From Mangrovibacterium lignilyticum (GTDB lineage: Bacteria; Bacteroidota; Bacteroidia; Bacteroidales; Prolixibacteraceae): a stretch of 64,000 nt of DNA. Location: contig NZ_WKLH01000004.1 of NCBI RefSeq assembly GCF_010882175.1, positions 135,425 through 199,424 of the forward strand. Direction: 5' to 3'. Below are positions 35,572 through 45,121 of this stretch, piece after piece. Below the pieces are notes generated by a model, which saw nothing but the letters and a program-made list of their open reading frames with translations, was not told the origin of the DNA and made no database searches. A program made the translations under genes and the position numbers. Position 1 is the stretch's first letter; every line of letters starts with the position of its first letter.

Positions 35572-35885
35572 GCGTTTAAAACTTTTAAATGAACTTTGTA
35601 TGCTGATCCTGTGAAAAAGATATATTTTGCGCGTATACCCCACTGGAGTGTGGGGGAGTAAGAAAAAAAAAGATCAATTTTCGAACTGACTACTGACATA
35701 AAGGGGGTGTTTTGAATAATTCTTATTTCATTTTGAAATGTAAACATCTGTGTTTTCGAATATTTGTTTGAAATGAATTTGCATCGGTGGAAAAATGTCA
35801 GCGTATGTTTTGTTTGTAAGACAAATCGATTATTTTTGTCGGTTCAAATTTGAAAGACTTTATAACACAATAAATTTTTGGCATT
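35572..35885 (+). other. asnB upstream region
   Basis: 314 bases without a gene. It contains a 6-bp hairpin CCCCAC (35638-35643)/GTGGGG (35650-35655) of unknown role and the asnB promoter at 35809-35838. No leader peptide was found. Confidence 0.5.
35809..35838 (+). promoter_or_regulatory. asnB promoter
   Basis: TTTG (35809-35812), an 18-base spacer, then TATTTTTG (35831-35838). The start of transcription would be about 40 bases before the asnB ATG. Confidence 0.62.
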
Positions 35886-37556
35886 ATGTGTGGAATTGTA
35901 GGAGTATTCGACTTAAAAACTGATGCTCAGGAGCTGAGATCTCAAGTTTTACAACAATCAAAAAGATTAAGACACCGTGGACCGGATTGGTCAGGAATAT
36001 ATTGCGGAGACAAAGCAATTATTGCTCATGAACGTTTGTCAATTGTTGACCCCGAATCTGGTGGTCAGCCTTTATACAGTAAAGATAAAAAGTTAATTCT
36101 CGGAGTTAATGGTGAAATCTATAATCACCGTGAAATCAGAGAAAAAACCAAAGATAAATACGAATACCAAACTGGTTCCGACTGCGAAGTAATTCTGGCC
36201 CTTTATCAGGAAAAAGGAGTTGACTTTCTGGATGACCTGAATGGTATTTTCGGTTTCGTTTTGTACGATGTTGAAAAAGACCTTTACCTGGTTGGTCGCG
36301 ACCATATCGGTATCATTCCGTTATATATGGGATGGGATGCAAAAGGGCAGTTTTACGTTGCTTCTGAGCTGAAGGCTTTGGAAGGATATTGTACAAAGAT
36401 TGAGGAATTCCCTCCTGCACACTATTTATTAAGTTCAGATGGTGAAGTAAAACGCTGGTGGAATCGTGATTGGATGGATTTCGAAAATGTGAAGAACAAC
36501 ACGACCAGTATAGACGAACTGCACGATGCAATGGAAGCTGCCGTTCAACGTCAGCTAATGTCTGATGTTCCTTACGGCGTGTTGCTGTCTGGTGGGTTGG
36601 ATTCTTCTATTACTTCAGCTTTAGCTAAAAAATTCTCAGGAACACGCGTTGAATCAGAAGGTACTAAAGAAGCCTGGTGGCCACAATTACACTCTTTTGT
36701 AATTGGTCTCGACGGTAGCCCTGACTTGGCTGCTGCTCGTAAAGTAGCTGATTTTATTGGTACTATTCACCACGAAATTCACTATACAATCCAAGAGGGG
36801 TTGGATGCTATTCGTGATGTAATTTATCACATTGAAACATACGATGTAACGACTATTCGGGCGGCAACGCCGATGTACCTGCTTTCCCGGGTTATTAAAT
36901 CAATGGGGATTAAGATGGTACTGACAGGTGAAGGTGCTGATGAAATTTTCGGTGGTTATTTGTATTTCCACAAGGCTCCAAATGCTGAGGAGTTCCACAA
37001 AGAGACATTGCGAAAAATTAGCAAGTTGAACTTGTACGATTGCTTGCGTGCCAATAAATCGTTGGCTGCCTGGGGAGTTGAAGGACGTGTGCCTTTCCTC
37101 GACAAAGAATTTATGGATGTAGCCATGCGATTGAATCCGGTTGATAAGATGGCCGGAAACGGTAAAATTGAAAAACACATCGTGCGTAAAGCATTCGAAG
37201 ATATGTTGCCAGAAAGCGTTGCATGGCGTCAAAAAGAACAATTCTCTGATGGCGTAGGTTACGGATGGATTGATACCCTGAAGCAAATCGCAATCGACAA
37301 TGTTTCGGACGATATGATGAATAATGCTCATTTCCGTTTCCCGGTAAACACACCGCGCTCAAAAGAAGAATATTTGTATCGCTCAATTTTTGCAGAGCAT
37401 TTCCCTTCAGATCAGGCAGCTGCATGTGTACCTTCGGTACCGTCGATTGCTTGTAGTACTGCTGAAGCTTTGGCTTGGGATGCTTCATTCCAAAACAATG
37501 CTGACCCGTCAGGTCGCTCAGTACTTGGCGTGCACGAGCATGATTCTAAAAAGTAA
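35886..37556 (+). CDS. asnB: Asparagine synthetase B (glutamine-hydrolysing)
   Basis: A 556-residue protein. It begins MCGIVGVFD, so Cys2 is the N-terminal nucleophile of the glutaminase domain, with RHRGPDWSG and NGEIYNHREIR after it. The synthetase domain has the ATP-pyrophosphatase loop GVLLSGGLDSSITSALAKKF and the segments LTGEGADEIFGGYLYF and EGRVPFLDKEFMDVAMR. It makes asparagine from aspartate, glutamine and ATP. The length matches the E. coli AsnB type (about 554). It is monocistronic with a good phylum-type promoter. Confidence 0.97.
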   Translation: MCGIVGVFDLKTDAQELRSQVLQQSKRLRHRGPDWSGIYCGDKAIIAHERLSIVDPESGGQPLYSKDKKLILGVNGEIYNHREIREKTKDKYEYQTGSDCEVILALYQEKGVDFLDDLNGIFGFVLYDVEKDLYLVGRDHIGIIPLYMGWDAKGQFYVASELKALEGYCTKIEEFPPAHYLLSSDGEVKRWWNRDWMDFENVKNNTTSIDELHDAMEAAVQRQLMSDVPYGVLLSGGLDSSITSALAKKFSGTRVESEGTKEAWWPQLHSFVIGLDGSPDLAAARKVADFIGTIHHEIHYTIQEGLDAIRDVIYHIETYDVTTIRAATPMYLLSRVIKSMGIKMVLTGEGADEIFGGYLYFHKAPNAEEFHKETLRKISKLNLYDCLRANKSLAAWGVEGRVPFLDKEFMDVAMRLNPVDKMAGNGKIEKHIVRKAFEDMLPESVAWRQKEQFSDGVGYGWIDTLKQIAIDNVSDDMMNNAHFRFPVNTPRSKEEYLYRSIFAEHFPSDQAAACVPSVPSIACSTAEALAWDASFQNNADPSGRSVLGVHEHDSKK

Positions 37557-37599
37557 GAATTGAAACAAAACCCAAAACAATACAATGACTGCTAGTCAG

Positions 37600-38127
37600 T
37601 CAATCATTTTGCCAAAAATGAGTGTGAAACCAGTGTCGAAAGATGCTGGTTTTTTTTCGTCCGGAAAATCTGCGAGTAAGAAATAAAATGAGCTTATAGA
37701 AAGGTACTCCCGTCAATAAGCCGGAAACAGACCAATTACTCATACTTCGAATCCCGTATTGGATGAGATAGCCCATGCAATCGGTCTTTAGAAACTGAAG
37801 CAGTTCATCAAAGTTCATGGTGAGTTGTATGCTCGATAGCTCACTGAAAAGAAAATTTCCACCAACAAAAAAGGGGAAAGCCAATAGTAGTTGTAAGGGA
37901 GCAATCAGGATGTTTACAAGTAGAGTTATTGGTTGATTTAAGCGGAAAATATACCCGGCTAACAGACAAAGAACTGTTGTGAACCCGAAAATCGGGAAAA
38001 TCCCCAAATAGAACCCGATAGTCAACGACAGTGCTGCTTGATGCGGGTTGGATGATTGAATCAATTTGTAATTCAATACCCTGATCAGTCTCGCCGGTTT
38101 ACAAACCTTTTTAGAGGAGAAAGGCAT
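37600..38127 (-). CDS. DUF2062 membrane protein
   Basis: A 175-residue protein. The DUF2062 signature is SSNPHQAALSLTIGFYLGIFPIFGFTTVLCLLAGYIFRLNQPITLLVNILIAPLQLLLAFPFFVGG in pieces across residues 25-95: ALSLTIGFYLGIFPIFGF, then LNQPITLLVNILIAPLQ. Three to four membrane segments are expected. In this phylum DUF2062 domains are also fused to glycosyltransferases, but here it stands alone. Function is unknown. It converges with asnB, leaving a 43-base gap. Confidence 0.85.
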   Translation of the reverse strand: MPFSSKKVCKPARLIRVLNYKLIQSSNPHQAALSLTIGFYLGIFPIFGFTTVLCLLAGYIFRLNQPITLLVNILIAPLQLLLAFPFFVGGNFLFSELSSIQLTMNFDELLQFLKTDCMGYLIQYGIRSMSNWSVSGLLTGVPFYKLILFLTRRFSGRKKTSIFRHWFHTHFWQND

Positions 38128-38209
38128 GATGCTCTGTTTAAGATCTTAAACTTATAAGCCCGTTTTTGCAGAATGATTATTAAACGATTAAAAATATGGG
38201 AGGGGACAA

Positions 38210-38238
38210 AAAAAGACCGCTGGTGCGGCGGTCTTTTT
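38210..38238. terminator. Strong symmetrical terminator
   Basis: AAAAAGACCGC (38210-38220) pairs perfectly with GCGGTCTTTTT (38228-38238). It lies about 175 bases beyond the stop of the minus-strand gene at 38415 and probably ends that transcript. Confidence 0.85.
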
Positions 38239-38414
38239 AATCATGAGTAACAAAAGAAGTTGATTTCACTGCTTCTGCATTGCCATCGCTGACAATATCG
38301 TTGTTTTATTCTAATTCCAGAGTATGCGGTAAAGATAATTATAAAGTGCGTTTTTTTAGCAATTACATTCATTTTTAAGGCAGTTCGCAAATCCTGACAA
38401 TTGATTGAGACTTT

Positions 38415-40604
38415 CTACCACGTCAATTGGGCTTTTACACCATTTGGATTATTTTCAAATGAAAGGAAGTACGTTTTACTTGTCTCATCCCAAGATGAAT
38501 CCGTTTGGCTGATGTCCGTCCCATCGGCGCCGGTAAGTTTTACTTGTTCCGGTTGGGCCGGCAAAATAATTTGCATGCTGTTTGTCGTGTTTAATGGACT
38601 TTTGGCAGAAAAGCTCAAATAGTCGCTTCCGGATTCTTCGTCATAGATTCGAGCAGCTGTTGCCAGTACTGCCGGTTTCTTTTTGTCAGCAACCCGGTTT
38701 AGATTGAATAATAAGGCCTGTGTTCCGGGTTTAACCTCCTTGGATGAAAGAACTGGAAGTTTCGGATCGAATAAGTCGATAACAGGACCTTGAATTACAA
38801 AACTTGTGTTGCTAACGCTTTCTTCCATCACCGATACAATATCGTACGGGCCACGTTGCAAGTAGAAATGGTTTTTAAATTTGAGTTGTTCGTTGCTTGC
38901 TTCGGTGAAGGCATGGGCAATTACCTGGAGGTAATTTTTATCGCCGTTTTCATTTAGCACAAAATCTTTCGGGTCGTTTTTGAGAATATAAACATGACCC
39001 GACCCTACTGCAAAATCAGAAGACGAATTCGTTGGATCGATCTGCAATAGGCTGAATAAATGTTCTGCAGGTTTGCTGTAGTGATTCGCTCCGGTATTCC
39101 ACCATTCCATGACCGACTGGTACGGATCTTCGTCTTTACTGCAATAAACTAGCGTTCCTCCATTTTTCACCCATTCAGCCAAGAGTGCATGACTTTTGGC
39201 TTCCATCGGTTTCATATTGGAGTAGCTCAGCACCAAAACTTTGATGTCTTTCAAACTTTCCGGATAAATGAGATTCTCCATGTGAACGATTTGAACGGGA
39301 ACGCCACGTTTTAACAACGGGAATACTTGTCCGAAGAAGTTAGAAAAAAGTGGGTCTTCATAGCCGGCATGAACCGGGAACCGTTGAAACATCAATGAGT
39401 TCGACATTAAGACTCCTATTCCCTGTGAACCGTCAACTTTATTTTCCGACAGAGGCATTTGGTTTAGAGTGTTAACCATCACCTGCATTTGGGTTGAATA
39501 GAAGCGTGGAATTAGTACTGCGGAGTCGCTGGTGGTTAATTTGTATGGGCGCGTATAAATGCGTTCCGGCCAAGGCATCACTTCATAGTTATTAACTGTT
39601 GGGTAGAGTATTTTGGCCGTAAAAGTTGCTTCGTAATTTTTTTTGTAGTCGGCCCAATCACGAACTCCATCTTCAATTGGGTCGGTTAGTAAGAATACTT
39701 TACGGTTTGTAGGGGCAGTCATCGATACCATGCACCCGTATTCCATAAAGGCGTTTTCAAAGACGCGTTCCGCTTTTTTCCCGTTGAAATAATTGGGTGT
39801 TCTCGACGTTCCCGTCCAAACCTGGGCAATGTAACCATCAATTCCCGGCAACGATGCCAAACTGGCTTCCGGGCTCACTATTTCCCATGACGAGTAGTTG
39901 ATAAGTGAATGGGTCGGAATAAACACTTTGATGTCCATTCCTTTACTTTTTCCATAGCTTTTGGCATATTCTGAAACCTCTTCAATGGCTTTGTAAAACA
40001 TCTGGTATTTGAGCTTATTGGATAAGTATGTGTTCTCAACAGACTCATCCTGAGCTTTCCAAGGGAACCCATAGTACCTCTGCCAGGCTTTTTTGAAATG
40101 ATCGCTGTAGCCAGCTCGTGCCCAGAACTCAGGTTCTTCAAGATAGATCGTGTTAATGCCGGCGTCGATAACTTTCTTTACAATGGCCGTTTTCATGTAG
40201 TTAATAAAAGTTGAATCAGGCACAACATACGGGCTGCCTTCTCCGTGCATAATTCGCGTGCCGTCTTGTTCCAACTGGGCAATGTCCTGATGATCGGTGC
40301 CATCCCATTTCCCGCTGTAAAAATCGAAATAGTCACCCCAGGCCATGCCGGTCATGAATTGTGTCGTGTAGTCGTGTTCCCGCCATGAGTTCAGGCGTTC
40401 GGAAAAGCTCATGTCGGCATGATCATTCGCTCCATAGATGATGGCAATGTCGGAACGAACATCAATCTCGGGCATCCAGTATGTGCTGGTTTGAAAGGCT
40501 GTCTTTTCAGCTCGCTGTGGAGATGCTTGTGGTTGAGGGGATTTGCAGTTAATGCATAGAAATACCAGTGCCATACTGGCAAGTACTAATTTTTCAAATC
40601 TCAT
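38415..40604 (-). CDS. Large lipoprotein, possible unclassified glycoside hydrolase
   Basis: A 729-residue lipoprotein; the lipobox is FLCINC at about residues 15-20. The N-terminal ~370 residues look like a TIM barrel: DYTTQFMTGMAWGDYF, GINTIYLEEPEFWARAGYSDHFKKAW with an acidic pair at a strand end, MDIKVFIPTHSLINYSSW and KVFLLTDPIEDG. A class I amidotransferase-like (GATase1) domain follows, near residues 380-520, with KDIKVLVLSYSNMKPMEAKSHALLAEWVKNGGTLVYC. A C-terminal beta domain ends the protein. Barrel plus GATase-like domain recalls GH42-type beta-galactosidases, but no family was recognised outright. It is monocistronic and outside the SusCD locus. Confidence 0.6.
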   Translation of the reverse strand: MRFEKLVLASMALVFLCINCKSPQPQASPQRAEKTAFQTSTYWMPEIDVRSDIAIIYGANDHADMSFSERLNSWREHDYTTQFMTGMAWGDYFDFYSGKWDGTDHQDIAQLEQDGTRIMHGEGSPYVVPDSTFINYMKTAIVKKVIDAGINTIYLEEPEFWARAGYSDHFKKAWQRYYGFPWKAQDESVENTYLSNKLKYQMFYKAIEEVSEYAKSYGKSKGMDIKVFIPTHSLINYSSWEIVSPEASLASLPGIDGYIAQVWTGTSRTPNYFNGKKAERVFENAFMEYGCMVSMTAPTNRKVFLLTDPIEDGVRDWADYKKNYEATFTAKILYPTVNNYEVMPWPERIYTRPYKLTTSDSAVLIPRFYSTQMQVMVNTLNQMPLSENKVDGSQGIGVLMSNSLMFQRFPVHAGYEDPLFSNFFGQVFPLLKRGVPVQIVHMENLIYPESLKDIKVLVLSYSNMKPMEAKSHALLAEWVKNGGTLVYCSKDEDPYQSVMEWWNTGANHYSKPAEHLFSLLQIDPTNSSSDFAVGSGHVYILKNDPKDFVLNENGDKNYLQVIAHAFTEASNEQLKFKNHFYLQRGPYDIVSVMEESVSNTSFVIQGPVIDLFDPKLPVLSSKEVKPGTQALLFNLNRVADKKKPAVLATAARIYDEESGSDYLSFSAKSPLNTTNSMQIILPAQPEQVKLTGADGTDISQTDSSWDETSKTYFLSFENNPNGVKAQLTW

Positions 40605-40950
40605 GGTTAAAAATGGTATAGGTTAAAAAATCAACAAAGCTGATTTGACTGCTCCACTTGCTTTTTGCCTGTAATTGTTGCTAAGCTTAACTTTTTACAG
40701 GTCATTTGCATTCAGTAAGTAGCTTGGTTTCGGTATGAGGCTAAAAATAGAAATAATTCAACGGGTTAGTGACTCATCATCTCAATTATAACTTAAAATT
40801 GATTTTCATGTAAAGTGGACACATTGAATAAGAGGGAGTCTTTGAATTTTATTTTGATGCTGTTTTTAGGCGGTCATGTTTGTCAACTAAAACTTGTTAC
40901 TTTTGGTTCTTCTAGAAAAGAATTATTAATAATCTCATCTCCCAGTTTTC
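40605..40950. other. Divergent intergenic region
   Basis: 346 bases between divergent genes. A TACTTTTG -7 element at 40898-40905, with TTTG at 40879-40882 (a short 15-base spacer), could serve the EamA gene. A 64-residue ORF at 40815 has no coding support. Confidence 0.4.
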
Positions 40951-41865
40951 ATGAATTATTTTGGAGAAATTGCCGCTTTGCTAACTGCTGTTTTCTGGAC
41001 GGTGACTAGTATGGCTTTTGAGTCAGCCGGGAAAAAAGTTGGTTCACTATCGGTAAACCTGATTCGTTTGGTTATCGCGTTTGGTATTTATGCTGTCTAT
41101 ACCCAGATAAGCCGGGGCATGTGGTTTCCCTTTGATGCCGGGACAGAACGTTGGTTGTGGTTGGCACTTTCTGGCTTGATTGGCTTTGTTATTGGAGATC
41201 TGCTTTTGTTTCAGGCTTTTGTTGTTATTGGTGCCCGGGTTTCAATGCTTATCATGGCGATGACTCCACCTTTCACTGCTTTTATTTCCTATTTTGTTTT
41301 GGATGAGGTTTTGTCACCCATGAATTGGGTTGGCATGATCGTTACCCTTGCCGGAATTAGTATGGTGATTCTGAAGCGCGATAATCGGGCCATCAGCGGC
41401 GAAGAAAAAATACGGAAACGATTGACTTCTGCTTATCCTGTTTGGGGCGTGCTGTTAGCTCTTGGTGGTGCTTTAGGGCAAGCTACCGGATTGGTGTTGA
41501 GTAAAAAAGGAATGGGGGATTATGACGCATTCGCGGCCTCTCAAATTCGCGTATTGACAGGTATTGTTGGATTTGGCTTGATGGTGCTGTTTATGAAACG
41601 GTATGGTCGGATTTGGGTTGCTGTGAAGGACAAATCGGCGATGAAACGGATTACTTTAGGATCGGTTTTTGGACCTTTCCTCGGTGTGTCTTTTTCATTA
41701 TTGAGTATTCAACATACGAAAGCGGGCATTGCAGCGACAATTATGGCGATTGTTCCGGTGTTGATCATCCCTCCGGCGATACTCATCTTTAAGGAGAAGG
41801 TGAATATTAAAGAAATGTTGGGCGCTTTTATAACGGTAGTTGGAGTCGGTGTCTTTTTTCTTTAG
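40951..41865 (+). CDS. EamA family (DMT superfamily) transporter
   Basis: A 304-residue membrane protein with ten hydrophobic segments in two EamA repeats. The first repeat has EIAALLTAVFWTVTSMAFESAGKKVGSLSVNLIR, and the boundary MTPPFTAFISYFVLDEVLSPMNWVGMIVTLAGI ends it. The second repeat starts LLALGGALGQATGLVLSKKG and ends with AIVPVLIIPPAILIFKEKVNIKEMLGAFITVVGVGVF. Such transporters export or exchange metabolites such as amino acids; the substrate here is unknown. The Gly/Ala-rich helices and PPxxxIxxxxEKV motif are standard for the family. It converges with nhaA at a shared terminator. Confidence 0.9.
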   Translation: MNYFGEIAALLTAVFWTVTSMAFESAGKKVGSLSVNLIRLVIAFGIYAVYTQISRGMWFPFDAGTERWLWLALSGLIGFVIGDLLLFQAFVVIGARVSMLIMAMTPPFTAFISYFVLDEVLSPMNWVGMIVTLAGISMVILKRDNRAISGEEKIRKRLTSAYPVWGVLLALGGALGQATGLVLSKKGMGDYDAFAASQIRVLTGIVGFGLMVLFMKRYGRIWVAVKDKSAMKRITLGSVFGPFLGVSFSLLSIQHTKAGIAATIMAIVPVLIIPPAILIFKEKVNIKEMLGAFITVVGVGVFFL

Positions 41866-41911
41866 TTTGATATTTGACTTTTGTCCTCGAAATATTTCCT
41901 GTAAAAAAATA

Positions 41912-41932
41912 AAAGCCGCTAATTGCGGCTTT
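41912..41932. terminator. Shared terminator of eamA-type gene and nhaA
   Basis: AAAGCCGC (41912-41919) pairs perfectly with GCGGCTTT (41925-41932). The minus-strand side is followed by a long T-rich run. Confidence 0.85.
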
Positions 41933-41936
41933 CTGC

Positions 41937-43235
41937 TTATTTTAAGGTTGTCTTCAACAAGAGGTATCCTCCGATTCCAGAGATGAGTGATCCCAGTAAA
42001 ATTCCAATTTTTGAGGCATCAATGAAAGCTTGATTGTCAAATGCCAGGTTGGTAATAAATAGAGACATGGTGAATCCAACGCCTCCTAATAGGCCGGTAA
42101 TGGCTATCTGTTTAAAACTGGTATTGTCCGGCAGGTTTGCCATCTTTAGTTTAATTGCCAGGAATGAAAATAGACTAATTCCAATCACATTCCCGAGAAT
42201 AAGGCTGGCTGCGATGATGAGCGAGAGATCAAGGTTGGCAAAACTTGATGAGTCGATTTTTACCCCGGCATTGGCAAAGGCAAAAATCGGCATAATAACA
42301 AATGCTACCCAGCCGTGTAGCTTATTTTCCAGGTGCTGCAGCGGCGATTGAATCCGATCGGTTAGTTCGTCCATCTGGTTAACTGCTCCCATCTGTTCAT
42401 GCGTTAAGATGTACTTGGGGCGAAGTTTCCCGGTGAGACTCTTGAATTCATTGACCGTTTCCTGCATCTGTTCTTGGAAATGAACGACTTTAATGTTTTT
42501 GCGGATTGGAATGGCAAAGGCAACCAAGACTCCGGCTAGTGTCGCATGGATTCCGGACTTTAGGAATAAGATCCAGATAATGATACTCAGGACGAAATAC
42601 AGATATTTGTTAAAAAGTCCCAGGTAGGTTAAAACCAGCATGACTGCGAACAAGCCAAGCGCACTCATAATAAGTGCGATTTCGATCGATGAACTGTAGA
42701 AAACAGCAATAACGAGTATTGCTCCCAAGTCGTCGACGATTGCGAATGCTGTCAGAAAGATCTTCAAAGCATAGGGGACACGCTTACCCAACAACTTCAG
42801 GATACCTAAAGTAAAGGCAATGTCGGTTGCCATGGGAATAGCCCAGCCCTGGTGCGTTTCGGGTGTTTTATTTAGAAGTAGGAAAATTGCTACGGGAAGT
42901 AACATTCCTCCGAATGCTGCAAATACCGGTAGGCTGGCTTTCCGGACAGACGATAATTCACCGACCAATACTTCTCGTTTAATCTCGAGACCAATAACAA
43001 AAAAGAAAATGGCCATTAACCCATCGTTGATCCAAAGGATTAAGGATTTGGATAAGGTGAAATTTCCAATCCCGAAGGTCAGTTTTTGGTGCAATAAGTT
43101 ATAATAGAGATCATAAAAGCCAACATTGACCCCGATCAATGTTATCAATGTAACTCCAAGTAATAAAATACTGGAAGAACTTTCCTGTTTGAAGAACCTA
43201 TCAAAAGGCTCTGTAATAAATTTCACTGGTGACAT
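41937..43235 (-). CDS. nhaA: Na+/H+ antiporter NhaA
   Basis: A 432-residue membrane protein with about 11-12 helices. The ion-binding core is ATDIAFTLGILKLLGKRVPYALKIFLTAFAIVDDLGAILVIAVFY in pieces: MATDIAFTLGIL, then AIVDDLGAILVI, whose double Asp binds sodium and protons. SGIHATLAGVLVAFAIPIR and the C-terminal GGVGFTMSLFITNLAF are also diagnostic. It exports sodium in exchange for protons at the cytoplasmic membrane. A longer central loop (residues ~245-290) than in E. coli NhaA is common in this phylum. It is monocistronic. Confidence 0.96.
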   Translation of the reverse strand: MSPVKFITEPFDRFFKQESSSSILLLGVTLITLIGVNVGFYDLYYNLLHQKLTFGIGNFTLSKSLILWINDGLMAIFFFVIGLEIKREVLVGELSSVRKASLPVFAAFGGMLLPVAIFLLLNKTPETHQGWAIPMATDIAFTLGILKLLGKRVPYALKIFLTAFAIVDDLGAILVIAVFYSSSIEIALIMSALGLFAVMLVLTYLGLFNKYLYFVLSIIIWILFLKSGIHATLAGVLVAFAIPIRKNIKVVHFQEQMQETVNEFKSLTGKLRPKYILTHEQMGAVNQMDELTDRIQSPLQHLENKLHGWVAFVIMPIFAFANAGVKIDSSSFANLDLSLIIAASLILGNVIGISLFSFLAIKLKMANLPDNTSFKQIAITGLLGGVGFTMSLFITNLAFDNQAFIDASKIGILLGSLISGIGGYLLLKTTLK

Positions 43236-43418
43236 AGAAATCGAAATTGATGAAGTCTGACCTCAGTTAATAAAGACCTGTGTTGATCAGACATTTTTTA
43301 GATATTTACATGCAAAATACGGGGAAGCACATTAGCAAAAAAGAGTAATGACCCGATTTAACGATTCCCTAACAAATACTTTGCCATTTAAGTTCGGCCA
43401 GGCTACATGCCAAGCATT

Positions 43419-43448
43419 AAAAAAGAGCTCTTCAATGAAGAACTCTTT
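43419..43448 (-). terminator. Terminator after the fasciclin gene
   Basis: AAAGAG (43422-43427) with TCTTC pairs GAAGA with CTCTTT (43443-43448), one internal mismatch. On the minus strand TTTTTT follows. Confidence 0.75.
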
Positions 43449-43480
43449 CTCGATTTGTCAGATGTTTTGGCGTATTTATC

Positions 43481-44488
43481 TTAAGGTAGTAAAACTTTAT
43501 CGATTACATGGATCACGCCGTTTGTTGCCTGAACATCCAGTAAGCTTGGGATTAACCCAGATTCTCTTGAGTTAGCATCGGTAATTTTCAGCGTTGACGT
43601 GTCAATATTGAATGTTCCGTTTAGAGTGTTAACCGGACCACTTACTAAGTCGCTACTGTAAACACGACCCGATACTACATGATATTTCAGAACAGCCACT
43701 AATGTTTCCATAGGAATTTCATCAAGGCTTGCGTAACCCAATTCAGTTAGCAAGTCGCCAAAGGCATCATTGGTGGGAGCGAAAATGGTGAAAGGGCCGC
43801 CGGTTTCAAGAGTTTCTTGCAGTCCAGCTTTAACGACTGCTTGGACGAGTATCGTGAACTCCGGATCGTAGCTCATTGCAGTCTCAACAATATTCATGCT
43901 CGGAGGCAACAGCACGGCGTCAATAATGTGAATGATTCCATTCGCTGCCTTCAAGTCGGCGATAATCACATTTGCATCATTAATCAACACTCCGCTTGAG
44001 AGATCGACTTTCACAGCAGAACCATTTACAGTCTCAGTATAACCAGACGACAGATCGGATGACATGACCGTTCCTCCAACAACGTGATACAGTAGGATTG
44101 GAGTCAATTGTTCCGCTGTCAGATCGTCGATACCTCCAATTCCCAGGTTGTCGAACAAGGTTTCAAACGCTTCGTCGGTTGGAGCAAAAACGGTTAACTC
44201 GTTTGAGGCTACGGTGCTCACCAGACCTGCCTTTACCAGAGCTTGACGAAGATGTTTAAATTTTGGCTTCTTGGCTTTGAGGCTTGCACTCTTCGTTTCG
44301 TCAGTCGGAAAGTCGTCAGGATTAGAAGTGATTTGATCGAGCACCGAAACGATATCACCGGGTTCAGTGTTTAATTCTGTCATGTCGTTGTCATCGCTAC
44401 AGCTAACAGCAACAAAGCTTACTAAAATAGCAATCGCGAGCGTGGCGAAAAAATTCAATCTTGATTTTTTAAGTTTTATTGTTTCCAT
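43481..44488 (-). CDS. Lipoprotein with two fasciclin (FAS1) domains
   Basis: A 335-residue lipoprotein. The signal ends at the lipobox FVAVSCSDDND near residue 30. Two FAS1 domains follow, near residues 65-195 and 200-335. Each has the FAS1 H1 and H2 boxes: LTVFAPTDEAFETLF with LLYHVVGGTVMSSDL, and FTIFAPTNDAFGDLL with LKYHVVSGRVYSSDL. Each ends in GIIHIIDAVLLPP or GVIHVIDKVLLP. FAS1 domains mediate adhesion or protein contact at the cell surface. The gene ends exactly at the second domain. It stands alone. Confidence 0.94.
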   Translation of the reverse strand: METIKLKKSRLNFFATLAIAILVSFVAVSCSDDNDMTELNTEPGDIVSVLDQITSNPDDFPTDETKSASLKAKKPKFKHLRQALVKAGLVSTVASNELTVFAPTDEAFETLFDNLGIGGIDDLTAEQLTPILLYHVVGGTVMSSDLSSGYTETVNGSAVKVDLSSGVLINDANVIIADLKAANGIIHIIDAVLLPPSMNIVETAMSYDPEFTILVQAVVKAGLQETLETGGPFTIFAPTNDAFGDLLTELGYASLDEIPMETLVAVLKYHVVSGRVYSSDLVSGPVNTLNGTFNIDTSTLKITDANSRESGLIPSLLDVQATNGVIHVIDKVLLP

Positions 44489-44629
44489 CTTATTTGTGTT
44501 TAGTGTTTGGGTATATAAACGTAAACAAACAAAAAAATGTTTAAGAAATAAACAAGAAGATTAAACAAAAATATAAATAGCCGATCGATTTTCTTGATTG
44601 GGAGTATGGGGGCGCTAGTTGTTTTTAGC

Positions 44630-45121
44630 TTAATCAGTTGGTCCAGTCGCTAATTGCGTAACAGTTGCTTTGCTGATTCGGATTAAGTCCTTTGGCGGTA
44701 ATTTGAGTTGTGTCCCCCTTTTCCCGGCACTGATGTAGATGGATTCGAATTGCAAACAGGAATTGTGGATGAAAACGGGGTACTCCTTTTTCATACCAAT
44801 AGGGGAGCAGCCACCCCTGATGTAGCCAGTTAGTGGAAGCAGTTCTTTCATGGGCACCATTTCGACTTTTTTGTTGTCCGACACTTTTGCTGCTTTCTTA
44901 AGATCTACTTCTTCGTCACCTGGAATCACGCAAACAAAGATTCCCGTGTTTGTTCCCCTTAACACCAGGGTTTTAAAGATCTGTCTTATGTTTTGTCCCA
45001 TTTTGGAAGCAAGCGTTGTGGCACTCAAATCTGACTCGTCAAATTCGTAGGCGATCAACTCGTAGCTTATTTTCTGTTTGTCTAGTAGGCGGGAGGCATT
45101 TGTTTTGGCTGGAGATTTCAT
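44630..45121 (-). CDS. ybaK: Cys-tRNA(Pro)/Cys-tRNA deacylase YbaK
   Basis: 163 residues from the ATG at 45121 (MKSPAKTNASRLLDKQKISYEL), the usual YbaK start; an upstream ATG at 45193 would add an unsupported 24 residues. Family motifs are LASKMGQNIRQIFKTLVLRG, FVCVIPGDEEVDLKKAAKV and LTGYIRGGCSPIGMKKEYPVFIH, the last holding the GxxSPxG substrate-binding loop. The protein removes cysteine wrongly attached to tRNA-Pro in the cytoplasm. It is divergent from the cold-shock protein gene. Confidence 0.95.
   Translation of the reverse strand: MKSPAKTNASRLLDKQKISYELIAYEFDESDLSATTLASKMGQNIRQIFKTLVLRGTNTGIFVCVIPGDEEVDLKKAAKVSDNKKVEMVPMKELLPLTGYIRGGCSPIGMKKEYPVFIHNSCLQFESIYISAGKRGTQLKLPPKDLIRISKATVTQLATGPTD

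Noticed and set aside
35638-35655. CCCCAC/GTGGGG hairpin before asnB as an attenuator
   Set aside because: It lies upstream of the recognised asnB promoter, has no T-run, and no Asn-rich leader ORF is present.
40815-41009. 64-codon ORF just before the EamA transporter gene
   Set aside because: It overlaps the transporter start in another frame and contains the candidate promoter element; no coding support.
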